From Cylicocyclus nassatus (Eukaryota > Nematoda > Chromadorea > Rhabditida > Strongylidae): 64,000 bases of DNA. Of the stretch, positions 26,530 through 38,340 are shown one piece after another (the stretch's first letter is position 1; each line of letters starts with the position of its first letter). Location of the stretch: assembly GCA_958299035.1 (NCBI GenBank), contig CATQJL010000316.1, forward strand, positions 23,103,676 through 23,167,675. The letters run 5' to 3'. Both the position numbers and the translations under genes were made by a program. The notes beneath the pieces were generated by a model. The model was not told where the DNA came from, did no database searches, and worked only from the letters and a program-made list of their open reading frames with translations.

Positions 26530-26757
26530 CGGTGGCGTTCCGAGGGGGAGGGGGGAGGGCGAGGGGGGGCCGAGAATGGGTAGCAAAATTTTTGAAAGTT
26601 ACTAATATTAGTCACAAAAATGTGCAAGAGACTTATTTATACCTGTAAGTAATTAAAATAATTTTTTAAATTTTCTAAAAATTCAATTTAGCCTTATAAA
26701 AAATTTTTTTCGGGGTGTCGCCCCCCCCCCCGAGCCGAAATCCTGGAAACGCCACTG
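26530..26757. mobile_element. short element with GTGGCGTT-type ends and G/C tracts
   Basis: The left end CGGTGGCGTTCCGAGG and the right end (complement CAGTGGCGTTTCCAGG) are imperfect inverted repeats 228 bp apart. Each is followed inward by a G-rich or C-rich run, including 11 C at 26721-26731. No coding capacity. Confidence 0.6.
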
Positions 26758-29700
26758 ATCATCACATGACAAACGAAAATAAAATGATATCAAAACTTTT
26801 AGATCGTCCTGTGAAAAAATTTTTTTTGATTGCTACACTCACGCCATCCTTTTTTAGATAAAATTTTATACAAGCACACAAAAACCGTAATGATTCTCAA
26901 GGATTTTTCTAAGGATATGAATAGCCCGATGCCCCTATATTGAAAATAATTGGTGCCAGTGATGATTTGAAGGAAATGACCAAAGGTTAGCTCAGGTCCC
27001 TTTGACCTTTTTATGGTAATCTTAACTTTACCGCACTTGCATTTGAGAATATCTCTATTTAGCAAGCAAAATCTTCAGTATGTGTAAAGGATATCTGATG
27101 AATTTGCAATAAGAACGAAATCACAGACATAAGAAAACAGGGAAACCAACAACAAGACAATTTTGAGACCCGGGCGCGATATCGGTCGCGAGGTGCTGAT
27201 CGCTGCATATGGCTGATAATGGCTCGAATAAACGAGTTGTATGTACGCACGGGTCGGGTTTGTGGTTGGTGTTGTGCGAATACCCCTCCCCTCCCCCCTT
27301 CTCTCAACTCGTATATATTCGGACTATCGAACGAATGCGAACGTAGCGCTATTTGCGGGGGCCTAACTAGTTTTTTTTGCGTGGACGCATCGTATATGTA
27401 GCGCATGCGAAGGACGAGGATGTAAAAGAAAGTCGTTATCACACCGAGACGAATGGGGGCGAAAGTAGAATAGGACTGGGCAAAAAGTAGTTTCGAGTCT
27501 GAGAAAATGGGGCCGGCGAATGTTCACACGCACCTAATATTGAGCGCTTTGGGAAAGCACAAAGTATAGAGAGAGACAAGAAGACTGGAGAAGGCTGTCT
27601 GGGAAACGGAGAAACGTGAGACACTAAGTCGATGTGTTGTTTTTTAATCATTGCAAACAAGGTTACATTGTGTTCTCAAATTCCGATTTGGGCAGGTCCT
27701 GCAAACGCTGACGATTAGAATCTGTTTTGGAAAAGGAATTTTCTTACAGATACCAGAAATTTTACTAAATACCTCAAGTGGCAAATACAAAGGGCTTTCA
27801 AACATACGTGGAGTCAAAGGGGCGTTATGAAAGATTCCTAATTTTTTTTTATCTACTACCTTTTCAAATTACTACCTTTTTCTTAAACAATTTTTTCCTA
27901 AAAAATTGTATTGATAAATGCGTGGCGACTGAAAAATTCTGTTGCACTTTAAATTTTTCCAACAATTAGGCTATTCACTATATCTACATATATTCAAATT
28001 TGCCGATTATTTCTTTGAAAGTACGGAGTAGAATACTAAATTTCTGCCTTTGTAGTTCAAAGCAAGTATATTCAAATTCTAGCAATTACTGGGTGTAATT
28101 TACATAGGGGATCTCAGATTAGTAACAGTAGAAAGAATTTTTAGGGACTGCAAATCGTATTTCAGAAAAAAGGAATTCGGTTTTAATTTAAACAAAATTC
28201 GACTGGACTTGTGATCAAATTTGTTGCAGTCTTCCAACTTATTATTTGAACTTTTGAACTTTCAAATGCTTCGTGCATTATTGCCGAACTTAGCTTTAAG
28301 TTGAATTTTGTCGTTTCTTGAGATAATGGAATCTGCACGGGTGCGGCAAGAATGCAAAGTAACAAATTTTTGTCCATTTTCCTGCAAGTATTGGACATAG
28401 ACCAATACCAAATTTAAGAAATCTCTGTCTGCTTCAAGAAACAATTTGATTCATGTAGTGTAGTTTTTCCTCTACGTTATGGCAAAAGATACAAGTAACG
28501 CAGACCTACTGATGAGATAATAATGGAGGCCGCCAAAGACGGTCCAAATATCAGAATTCGATGAAATTCGTGTAAAAAGCGCGGAGTAAAAATCTGTCTA
28601 TAGAGATACATTGATCTTGAAAAGCTATAGTATGGGAATGCTTGTTAAATGAAATTAGTTGATGTTTATTTGAAAAAAGGATTTTTTTTAACTTGATTAC
28701 TTATCTATATTTTCTGAGGCGTAAATTCTGTCGAGATCGGGGTTTTCACCGTTTTTCATGGAAATTTTAGGGAGAAACAAAATTCTCATTGCAAAGACTG
28801 ACAGCCACATAGAGAGTCTGCCGTAGCTCGACCAGCGAGTCCACAGCTTCCGTGTGCTGGGTCTTCCCTCCCTTTCAAAGGAAAAGGATCGGCTCTGTCA
28901 GCGCAAAAATGGTTCTTTTATGAGTGAAGCACTATTCTACAATTTTACTCCCTTTTGTGGATCAAAAGAAAGCGATTCTGCAAAAAGTTAAGAATTTCTG
29001 ACATTTATGGCTAGTTCAAGAAATGTGAGGGAAATCGTTTTGACATGAGCGCTAATATGGAAAGAAAGGGCGAGGGTAGGATGACTGAAGTTTTTCATTT
29101 TATTGCTGTCTAACTAATAAAACGAATGTCTAACAGTTGAGCAGTTGGTCCTAAGTGACAAAAAGAAGACTTCCTAAAAGTTATAAAAGTAGCAATAAGT
29201 TAGGAATGCCGGTGCTGTGTTAAGACGAAAAACTTGCACGGTTTTACTCATTATTTCTCCACTTTTATTCACTGAACAATTTTATAGAGATTTTGATCAA
29301 GGAGAGATAAATCTACTTCTTCTACGCCAACAACGCAATATCTTTGAATACACTTTATTTTGGATAATTAGGAAGGCTAGATATCGAAATTAGATATCAT
29401 TTGAATTCAACTTTCATGAATATTCTAATAGGACAGAGATGAGCGATTGGACACTATCACGCGGGATACTGCAAAGAAAAATACTCGCAAAACTTATTCA
29501 ACTGAGGGACAAATCCTCAAAAGACAAAATTTGTAGGAGTAGGGAAACACTGTTTGAACAAACATTGTAGCATACTCATCATACTTATAAAAGGAAGGAC
29601 ACAAGTAAGAAAACTAAGTGTTTTTTGAAAATGGTCAGCACATATGTGTGTAAGACCATGACCATAAGGCGCAAAACTAGCTGGTGCGCCCTCCGAGACC

Positions 29701-30302
29701 ACTTTTTTACGCGTAAATGATGTCAGAACCGCAGTGGCAATATAGCGCCCAAACAGCTAATATTTGTATGTTTGTAATGCATGCATTACGCATTTGAAGG
29801 TATGAAATTGGTCGTGGGCTTGAATTCGATTTGATGTTATCTCTATCATTTCTAAGTATTATAAAAAAGGTACTGCGACTTGTGAATAAAATTTCGCAGT
29901 GTTCTTTTTTGATTTTTTTCGTAGCACAATCGTGTTTGAGTAAGGATAAATGATTATATTTCATATAAGTCTTGAAGGCTGGCATTTGATAGCAAAATCC
30001 CGGAAGTTGTGCAATTGCACACATTAGCAGAGAAACCTATCCAGCAGTATGTTTATGAGGTTATCTGTAAGGAACTATATATAACATGCCAAATCAGAGC
30101 ACAATGTTTGATAAAAAGCCGCCAATCATAGCGCATTGTTCCCTTTTCTGACGGTGGCATCATTCCAGAACCTGTATAACCTGCTGCTGACGAACACATA
30201 AAGAAACAATGAATGTGAATGTGTCGCTATCGCTATCGACACATTTTTCCTAGGCAATCGTAAAGAAAAAAAAAGCGAAAAGAATTTGAAGAGGGCGAGA
30301 TG
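26758..30302. other. gene-poor stretch with one GC-richer block
   Basis: Mostly AT-rich and featureless. At about 27170-27660 the base composition rises sharply and open frames of up to 127 codons appear on the minus strand, but no splice pattern or motif supports a gene. No other feature seen. Confidence 0.4.
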
Positions 30303-30548
30303 TCACTGGGTGATATTCGTTGCTAGTGTGTTGTAATGCTTCAACGATGCTACGTTAATCACAGCAATTGCTGTAAAACATGTGACATCTCGAAAGTCGG
30401 GAGTGACAAATTTATGTAAAGTGCAAAATTCAGGAGCTAGCTCGTCAACAGTGTGTATACCTGGGGTTACAAGTTCTGCCGGAACTTCTGCAGCACGAGA
30501 GAGTCGAGAGTCAAGTATACATAGCAGATATTTGACTATATTAGACAT
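30303..30548 (-). CDS. possible 81-residue protein, unrecognised
   Basis: A single open frame whose ATG lies 4 nt behind an ACCTTCAG acceptor, which suits a spliced-leader start. Codon choice is balanced (AVINVASLKHYNTL, AAEVPAELVTPG). An internal CCAG/GTATAC could instead be a donor, making this the first exon of a longer gene. No domain recognised, no membrane span, no downstream partner found. Confidence 0.3.
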   Translation of the reverse strand: MSNIVKYLLCILDSRLSRAAEVPAELVTPGIHTVDELAPEFCTLHKFVTPDFRDVTCFTAIAVINVASLKHYNTLATNITQ

Positions 30549-31315
30549 GGAGCTGAAGGTTTAAGAGATTGGTGTTACCTAGCGTAAAGGGCACAGTTGC
30601 GAAGATTCCCCTTAACTAAAGAGACCAGCCAATTTTGTCGGATTTTGCAACCTTCTTGACACAAGATAAGTGCATAAAGATGTACTCATTGTCAGTAGAC
30701 AGGTCCCGCGACCATTGAAGCAGTGAGATACATGCATAATTTGACTTAAAGTTGTAAAAAACTTCTTGAATCTAAGTGCGCTAAATGGTTAGAATACATA
30801 TAAAAGTGTGTTGGAAGTTCCTCACTGCAAACGGAAGTTATAAAGTAATTGCAGAGGTTGTCATTGATGCCTCAAAAGCAGAATCAAATAGACTGAGTTG
30901 AATAACAGGAGCTAAGGGCTGGAAGAGTAATTTTTTGGAGGAGGGGAGGGGTTATACAGAGATTGTCCAAATTAAACAGATGGGAGTGGCAAATGCTTCA
31001 CAAAACCTTTCAAGAATTTTTAAAGCTTGAATAATTGTTTGAAAAACGAGGCCTGGAGGCGGCTACGCTCCGAGAAAATGTTCCGGATGGTTGCATATTT
31101 CAAGATTTCTTAAAAACTATTTCAATCCTCAAAAAGCGAAAGCAAGTACTCGCACATTTCTACAACGATGTAGGTCATTTCAAAATTGCAGCTCCGATTG
31201 ACGATCTCGAAAGGAATAACCCTGACTGTAAATAGACCTAGGTCAGTCTAATAGTGCGTCAAATTTTTCGCAACGCGATGAGGTCTTCTGCAAAAATATC
31301 GCAAAAGTTATAATA
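30549..31315. other. intergenic, nothing recognised
   Basis: 767 bp between the small open frame and a palindromic element. No feature supported. Confidence 0.4.
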
Positions 31316-31995
31316 CAGGGTGTCCCAAAAGTATGTATCGAACGTTTGATCGTTAATAACTCTCTTCCCAAGAAGTCTTTTGCCTTGCTTTAGGTACCGT
31401 TTTGTAGAGCTGGCTTCAACTTAGGTTTGCACTATAGAACGAGTCATTCATCTCTCTTCATTACTGTAGGATTACGGTAGAAACTTGAAACATATGGTGT
31501 TAATGTGAAAAAAGCTGCCGTTTCAAAATTTTTCAAAAAATCGTGAAAACTTGTGTAATAGGGTTTTTATGGACGCTGAGTTCAATAATTAACTATTCAC
31601 AAGATTACGAAGCTTTCTAAACGGTTTAATCGCACTTTTTAAGAACATTGAAAAAATGGCCGCTACCTCTTACCTGGCATAACTCTTCAATGAAGCATCA
31701 TAATAAGTTGGGAACTTTACAGTTATAATCAGCAACTCTGATTAGCCTAGTGTAAAAGTTTTAAGGCTGTTTTGTTTCCTTTCTGGGGCAAAATATGGCC
31801 TTTCATTGCTTAAAACCCTCCTTGAAGTTTCTACCGTAATCCTACAGTAATGAAGAGAAATGAGTGATTCATTCTATACTGCAAATCTAAGTTGAAGCCA
31901 GCTCTACAAAACGGTACCTGAAGCAAGGCAAAAGACTTCTTGGGAAGAGAGTTATTAACGATCAAACGTTCGATACATACTTTTGGGACACCCTG
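31316..31995. mobile_element. palindromic CAGGGTGTCCC element, copy 1
   Basis: Begins CAGGGTGTCCCAAAAGTATG and ends with its complement, flanked by TA on each side. The arms stay complementary for about 170 bp (TTGATCGTTAATAACTCTC, GGTACCGTTTTGTAGAGC), leaving a 340-bp centre. TA flanks suggest a Tc1/mariner-mobilised MITE. No transposase. Confidence 0.85.
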
Positions 31996-34372
31996 TATAT
32001 GAACAGAAGGCAGAGCAGACAAATATGAATGTGGCAAATGTGAAAGAAGGTCAATTTTTCAAGATATGAACTGGCTTAGCTGGAACTTATAAGCGCAAAC
32101 AACAATGGTGCAAAAAGTTTGCAATATTTTCTCGTTGAACTCAAAGACAGAGGAATTTGTGATCGACGATGTCACAAAAAATTGAAAAGATTACCAAGAT
32201 TCCCGCAAAGAACTATCGTGAGCCTAAAAATCGCCTTGTACGACAACGGATACGCCGTGCAATCGTTCAAAACTTCTGGAGGCAACGCTACTCAGTCAAT
32301 TCACCGGATCCGCAGGACAAGCCAAATTTGCAGCGGTTCCGCAGGACTTACAGGTTTACTATTACGAAAGTAAAACACTGGAAACGGGACTTCCACAGGT
32401 GACCCACCCAGCGGAGCTTCCCAAACGTCTACGGAAGCTCCGGTCGGTTGTCTGAGTAGTTCCGCAATGTTACGGCTTTCGCATATTTGTATCCCTTAGA
32501 GATGAAGGAATGATGATGTGGGCAACTCGGAAGTTCCGCAAAAAAATTGAATCATTCACTTCTAAATTATGCGCTTTTATTACAATGGAACTAAACTATG
32601 CGCTTTTTTTATAATGGAACAAAGCGATGAAAATAAGCTCATATTCATATTTATGAGCAGTAATAATCTCAAAAGCCAATGGTAATTCGATACCATAGCC
32701 ACGTGAAATGAAAGAGCAAAAACAGATTAGAACAAAGCGAGTTCAAAGGAAAAGTGTGGGGAAAGAACACTAATTCCAGTGTATGAAAGAATTCAACAAT
32801 TCGACGCAGTCATGCATGTTACAGTGAAAAGGTATCGATCACATAATAGACGGCTCATCGCATGATTGTCGATGATTATATACACTTGTTGTTATTCGAT
32901 GCGAATCGTGACGGAAAAATATGAGAAAAACAAGAAAGTAGGAAACAAAATCAATGGGTTTGGTGGTGAGATCAAGCGGAACTATGGATGTAAGATGTGA
33001 ATCTTTTTAGTTGAAAAAAAAAATAGAAACAGGAAGAAAAAGTCTGCAAAAAATCTGCGAAAAAGGACAAGACTATGTATTTCTCAATGATCTTGTTCCA
33101 AAAATCTAAAAGGTCGAATTGATGTTTTGTAAAATCAGATACGAGACTATAGATGAACTATTTACAAATAGGAAAGCTAATAACTCTATGACCCTCGTAA
33201 TCATTTAATAGGCCCCATTTCCGCTTTTTCAAAGCCACAAGCTTGCAAAAGAACTCAAGAATACCAAAGGTTTCTTCGAGTGTCATGCCTTCTATCCAAG
33301 AATTTCCTCCTAGGCTTATACTCCCCCCCCCCGCCTCCCTTTCTTTCCGCATTAAAATCACCTCTTCAGCGATTCATGCCCATACTGCAAAAAAAAAAAC
33401 CCTAAAAATAGCTCATACCTTTCTTTTCCGTGGCGGTCCTAGAAGGGGGGGGGGGGATTATTTTAACTATAAACTACTGAATTATTGAATTATCATATGA
33501 ACTATCTGCCCCGTTTTCGCTAACTAGGAATCATTTTAACGATTTGCAAGAATAAACAAGTCACTTGCAGATTTTTATAACCTGAGTAATCAAAAATTTC
33601 GCGACCCATTCTCGTGCATACGACCGCCACTGCTTTTTAGGACAAAATTGCACATAATTGAAAGAGGTGGATCGACTTTTTAATATGCAAGTGCATGATT
33701 GCACAAATTACCGGCCAGTTTTAGAGAACAATTGAAGAAAGAAAGGATCCGAAAAGATAAATAAAAAGGAAGAAGATGAGGGTAGATGATCAACAATTCA
33801 AAAACCCGTTTTTAGAAACTAGACCCTGCCCAACCGATCTCAAGAATTCCTGACAGAGCTATCAGATTCGAGAAATATGTTGTTACGACTAGAACTGAAT
33901 TACACTGTTCAGAAGAATTCCATATTAGGGCAGAAGGAGATATGTACTGTGATACCATCACACACACATTACACATACTTGGATAACAGATAAAAAACTA
34001 GAACCAGAAAGGAAAGACGTTTCTGAAGGCCAAGCAATCTTGCTCGAAATCCTGACTGACTGCCTGGAAGCAACATATGCTCGTAAAATCTCAAGAGGCT
34101 TTATGGATGGAGCGAACCATCGAAAAAAGAGAACTCGCATTAAGTGGGAATAACCTACATATGAGGCCTATCTGCACTGTAATTGCCTGGCTAAGGGATA
34201 TTAAAGACTGCATAATGCTAGTATTAGGAGAAAATTTGTGGAATTGCAGAAAACGGTTCTAAAGGCCTGGCTGACTTTTCATGAATTCAAGCAGCAAAAT
34301 TTCACTTGCAAAACTGAATTCATTTCGAAAGACGTTATCAACTTACTGATTCTGCGGTCACTATATACAAAA
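31996..34372. other. intergenic
   Basis: Near 32310-32370 is a short patch (CCGCAGGACAAGCCAAATTT) repeated in diverged form at 48500-48560. G/C tracts lie at 33323-33332 and 33445-33456. Plus-strand open frames at 32.1-32.4 kb read well in more than one frame but lack splice support. Confidence 0.35.
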
Positions 34373-34655
34373 CTAGCTGGCTTACCCGGCTCCGCCGTAT
34401 GATCCGAATAGAAAATTCCATTTCTTAACCGATCCGGACCAAACTTGGCACACATACACTTCGGGCCCCGGCGGGTGCACAGTCCACCCGCCGGGGCCCG
34501 AAGTGTATGTGTGCTAAGTTTGGTCCGGATCGGTCAAGAAATGGAATTTTCTATTCGGAACATACGTACAGACATACATACAGACATACAGACATACAGA
34601 CAGACATACAGACAGACAGACAGACAAACAGACATTCAGCTTTATATATAAGATA
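34373..34655 (+). mobile_element. interspersed element with large hairpin and GTCY-type microsatellite, copy 1
   Basis: Starts ACTAGCTGGCTTACCCGGCT. At about 34397-34559 it contains a near-perfect hairpin whose arms are about 75 bp, meeting at GGCGGGTG / CACCCGCC. It then runs into (CAGA)(CATA)n repeats at 34564-34635 and a TATATATAAGAT end. A second copy in opposite orientation is at 45885-46265. Conserved end plus microsatellite resembles mini-me/Helentron-like elements of other animals; that link is inference. Confidence 0.65.
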
Positions 34656-35859
34656 ATTTAGTCTTCTTCTGAAAAGCACAGAACCTTGCAATATCATTAC
34701 TGATTAGGCAATGCATAATTTTATGTCTCAACTATTTCATTATCGTATCATAGATGCAAAAAATTTCGAAGAAAAACTTGTCATATTCTTCCTATAATGA
34801 TCAGATACACTTTGCTAATCAAGGACGTGCTTTGTGCAGCAAGTATTACAAATACATCACTGCTCAAAAAAATTCCTCTAAGCATCTTCTTTGGCCCTCA
34901 GCAGCATTTATGAGAATAATATGTCCAAAAAACAAAAGATCCCATAAACCCCATTTGAACTACTTAATTGGCGGAAATACACCTTGGAAAAATGGAACTT
35001 GAACGAACAAAAGAACATCGTTAGCCAAGCATTTCAGTCCGCATTGAAACAGGAAACTTTTGGATTTCCTAGTCTTCCCTCTCCCCCCCTTGTAAGTGTT
35101 TTCTGGATATTCAGGGAAGCTATAGAAAGTATATCTGAGAAAAAATTCAATTAACAAGCTTTCCCCATCTCATCATTTTTGTTAAAATATAATAAAGAAA
35201 TTCAGATCTGAAACTAATTCCGTATTAATAAATAATAATAAATCAGATGTCTACGAATAACTGATTTTTTTCACAAATTCTTCAATTTCTTTTCTTTATT
35301 TCTTAGAATAAATAATAAATAAATAAATATTTGTTTTCGGTTATTGAGAGCTAAGGCTCTTTTTGGTATATATAAACCTCAGAAATAAAACACAGGATGT
35401 GCTTTTGACTAATTTTCTATAACAAAAAAAAACAGCAACGACCAAAATGAATTTATATTTCCGGTTTTAAAAATCTTCAAAATGTTTGTCTGATTGTTGA
35501 CGGCCGTTTTTAGGCTATCAGTTTTCAATGCGTAAGGAAAAATTATGATATTACTTTTCTGACATTGTTCATATTAAAGAAGAAATAGAGCCATCGAACA
35601 GCATTTAAGATTTTTGCAACATAGGCTTGCTAAGATTTTAAATGCATTATAATGACAGACAAACGCGAGAAACGAGTCTTTCGGCTCAGCATAGCCTTCC
35701 GGGACCAATTTTCCTACTGGAGCATATTTTCCTACTGGAGCATATTTGAGATGCACTAAAAGCTTTAATATGGACAAATGTCACATTTACGTTATACATG
35801 CCTTCAACGGTCTGCTAAGATAGCACCATTTTTCATTTATCGAAACTCAGAGTTGAGAG
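34656..35859. other. intergenic, nothing recognised
   Basis: AT-rich. The only structure seen is a direct duplication of TTTCCTACTGGAGCATAT at about 35707-35746. Confidence 0.4.
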
Positions 35860-36062
35860 CAGGGCTCGGCACGAGGTGGCTTTCCGAACATGCAAAAAAA
35901 ACGAAGTCCCGCCTGACTTTCGTTAAATTTCACGAAATTTCCTTCGACCCTAAACTCTAAACGTGAAAAACCCCTCAAAAAAACGAAAGCTCGACTTGAA
36001 AAACGTTACCTAAGTTCCAGAACGATGTCCAGCTTACTTATAAGCCACCTGTGCTAGTCCTG
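35860..36062. mobile_element. hAT-like element, copy 3 (reverse orientation)
   Basis: CAGGGCTCGGCACGAGGTGG at the left; the right end is the complement of CAGGACTAGCACAGGTGGC. The subterminal GATGTCCAGCTT signature lies at the right end, so it is inverted relative to copy 1. Flanks GTTGAGAG and ATTGAAAG look like a decayed 8-bp duplication. Confidence 0.7.
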
Positions 36063-36619
36063 ATTGAAAGCAGCGATTATATCTCTGCATGGATGGTTAG
36101 CCCACGTTGCGATGTGACAGCCATTCTCCTACCATACACCTACCATACCCCCTTAGATTACTTTGATACGATTCAACCTATTGACCCATTTATTGAGGAT
36201 AGGAATCTCCTTAGAAAGGTTTACTTTCAATGCACATTCGGAAGTGGTTTTCCGCGATTGTGTGACAAGCTGTTTTGTCTCTTTTGTCTAAAAAGAATAT
36301 CAAATGTATGCAATATCATAATGGTTTGGGCTACTTTTTTTGTTCTAGGCTTTGTTGACAGAATAATTGCTTCGATAAAGAAACCTAATAGTTCTCCAAG
36401 AGCAATTGCACGGGAAATCTGATATTCTGCACTTTTCTGCGTCCAGACCACATGGCATCACTCCATTTGCAATGCCAGAAAAACGAAGAAAGAAGTTTGT
36501 GGGTTTATTCTATGCCTACAGCGTTCCTTTGCTTGCTAAATTGGACAGCGGAAAGAATAATTTGCTAATGCTTATATTTCCGGAAGGTGCGCAGACAATG
36601 GCAGTTTCGCGTTTGTGCT
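36063..36619 (+). pseudogene. coding-like open frames, unrecognised
   Basis: Directly after the hAT-like element a frame stays open to 36422 with protein-like content (AILLPYTYHTPLDYFDTIQP, DRNLLRKVYFQCTFGSGFPR). A second frame follows at about 36454-36619 (GITPFAMPEKRRKKFVG, NLLMLIFPEGAQTM). AAG/GTTTAC and TTGTTCTAG/GC are possible splice sites. I could not join them into a consistent gene or name a family. It may be an exon group, a gene fragment or a retroelement relic. Confidence 0.25.
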
Positions 36620-37539
36620 AATCTAATGAGATGAAGCCCTTCGCTTAGAAAGCTACATTTATTTATTTATTTATAATAGGCTCGATGAGCGCCAGATTAC
36701 ATGCGAACATGAAAATGTATGTAATATCTAATAACAATCCTATCAGAAAGATAGATAGATGTCGGAAATACCATTTCGCGAGTAGAGGACGCTTCATTTC
36801 AGAATCGCAAGGAGGGCTACGACAACGAAACAAGCGGTTATTTGTGGACTTGCGAGTTAACCTCGCCGGTAAGATTTGAATTTTCTAGAAATTTCCTAGA
36901 ACATCTTATTTGGTGTCCAGTAAAGCCTTCTTCAGCGCTCTCTAATCACTACGTAATATATTTTGGAATCGTTGTTTACCCATTAACACCCCTGGTCCGT
37001 GGAACATGGCAAACGAGGAGGCAGCAGACAGAGAAATTATGATGAAATACACTGATCTTTGTCTTTGGATTGCTGCCAAGTGGCATGCGTTTTGGAACGC
37101 TGCCAAATTTCGAAACGAGTGACCAAGCATAGTTTCGTAAAAGGGTCACACGTATTTCAAAAGGCAGTCATGAGTGTTGCAATGATTTTGAGACGATTTT
37201 AAGACTGGATCGCCAGTGTCCGGGTGTGTTATTTGTACCTGCTTTTTTCTCGAGCTCGTTATCCCAGAATATGTCTTCTAAATATGTTGTACTGCTATTA
37301 GTTGCTTCTGAAATGATGCCAAATTGCGTAACAGCTTGAGTTCAGCTAATTTTATCTATTTTCTCAACTCTTGGTAAAAATGCTTTAACTAAGAACAGTC
37401 ACTTTAGAATTATCTTGCTCCCGCGTGTAGACAAGAGAGTGCGTGAGTAACTTAGTCTCGCTGATACTTTTGGAAGCGTTTATCTAATAACACCCTTGCT
37501 TTTGCTTGTGTAATGGGTCCCGCTTTTGCTTTCAACTAG
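36620..37539. other. intergenic, nothing recognised
   Basis: Includes a simple (TTTA)n run at about 36658-36673. No gene supported. Confidence 0.4.
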
Positions 37540-38340
37540 GTATCGGTCTGTAAGCGGCACGTAGGGCAATTCGATCGGGCAGGGAAACAGATTTTTGTGC
37601 GCTTGGGGCAGTTCTAAAAATTGAAAGTCCTAATGTGACATATACGGCAATTTGAGAATACGTCGTTGTTTTCTTTTTGTTTGAGTCGTAGTTAGTTTTT
37701 CTTTAATATACGGTCTTCAAGCGGTAAATAGGGCATAAATTGTCGCTTTGAATATATCGGTCTGTGAGCGGCACGTAGGGCAACTCGATCGGACAGGGAA
37801 ATAGATTTTTGTACGTTTGGGGGAGTTCCTATAATTTTTGAATGGTCTTCAGGTGGCACATAGGGCATAAATTTCCTTTTTGAAGTTACTATCGGTCTGT
37901 AAGCGGCACGTAGGGAAACCCGATCGGGCAGGGAAACAGATTTCTGTGCGCTTGGGGCGGTTCTAAGAATTGAAAGTCCTAAAGTGACATATACGGCAAT
38001 TTGAGAATACGCTGTAAATACTTGAATGCGTTGTTTTCTTTTTGTTTGTCGTAGTTGGTTTTTCTTATATATACGGTCTTCAAGCGGTACATAGGGCATA
38101 AATTGTCTCTTTAAATAGTTATGTCGGTCTGTAAGCGGCATGTAGGGCAACTCGATCGGACAGGGAAATAGATTTTTGTACGTTTGGGGCAGTTCTTATA
38201 ATTTTTAAACGGTCTTCAAGCGGCACTTAGGGCATGAACTGTTTTTCAGATAGATAATATTGGTTTGTCAGCGGCACGTAGGGAATTTGATCGTACAGGG
38301 AAACAAATTTTTTGTACTGTGCAGTTCTTATGATTGACGA
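37540..38340 (-). pseudogene. tandem peptide-repeat array (PY-x-PL-x-DR), frame-broken
   Basis: On the minus strand nine copies of a roughly 24-bp core (complements near 37543, 37711, 37758, 37843, 37892, 38074, 38124, 38210 and 38261) alternate two peptide types: LPYVPLTDR and QFMPYVPLEDR. Copies of the second type follow Lys-Arg (LKRQFMPYVP, SKRQFMPYLP, SKRKFMPYVP). The two types differ at synonymous positions (CCCTAC.GTG against CCCTAT.GTA), which points to selection on the protein. One pair is in a single frame inside a 152-codon open frame (37692-38150). Other pairs are shifted, and one copy has TAA for the tyrosine codon. Higher-order spacing alternates about 130 and 220-235 bp. It resembles a neuropeptide or secreted repetitive precursor that has decayed, or one whose exons I cannot resolve. 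No family recognised. Confidence 0.55.

Noticed and set aside
27059..27442. 127-codon minus-strand open frame
   Set aside because: Open only because the block is GC-richer; no splice support, and overlapping frames are open on the other strand too.
31831..32037. Open frames inside the palindromic and mariner-like elements as genes
   Set aside because: They recur as mirror frames in both arms, which is a product of the inverted repeats.
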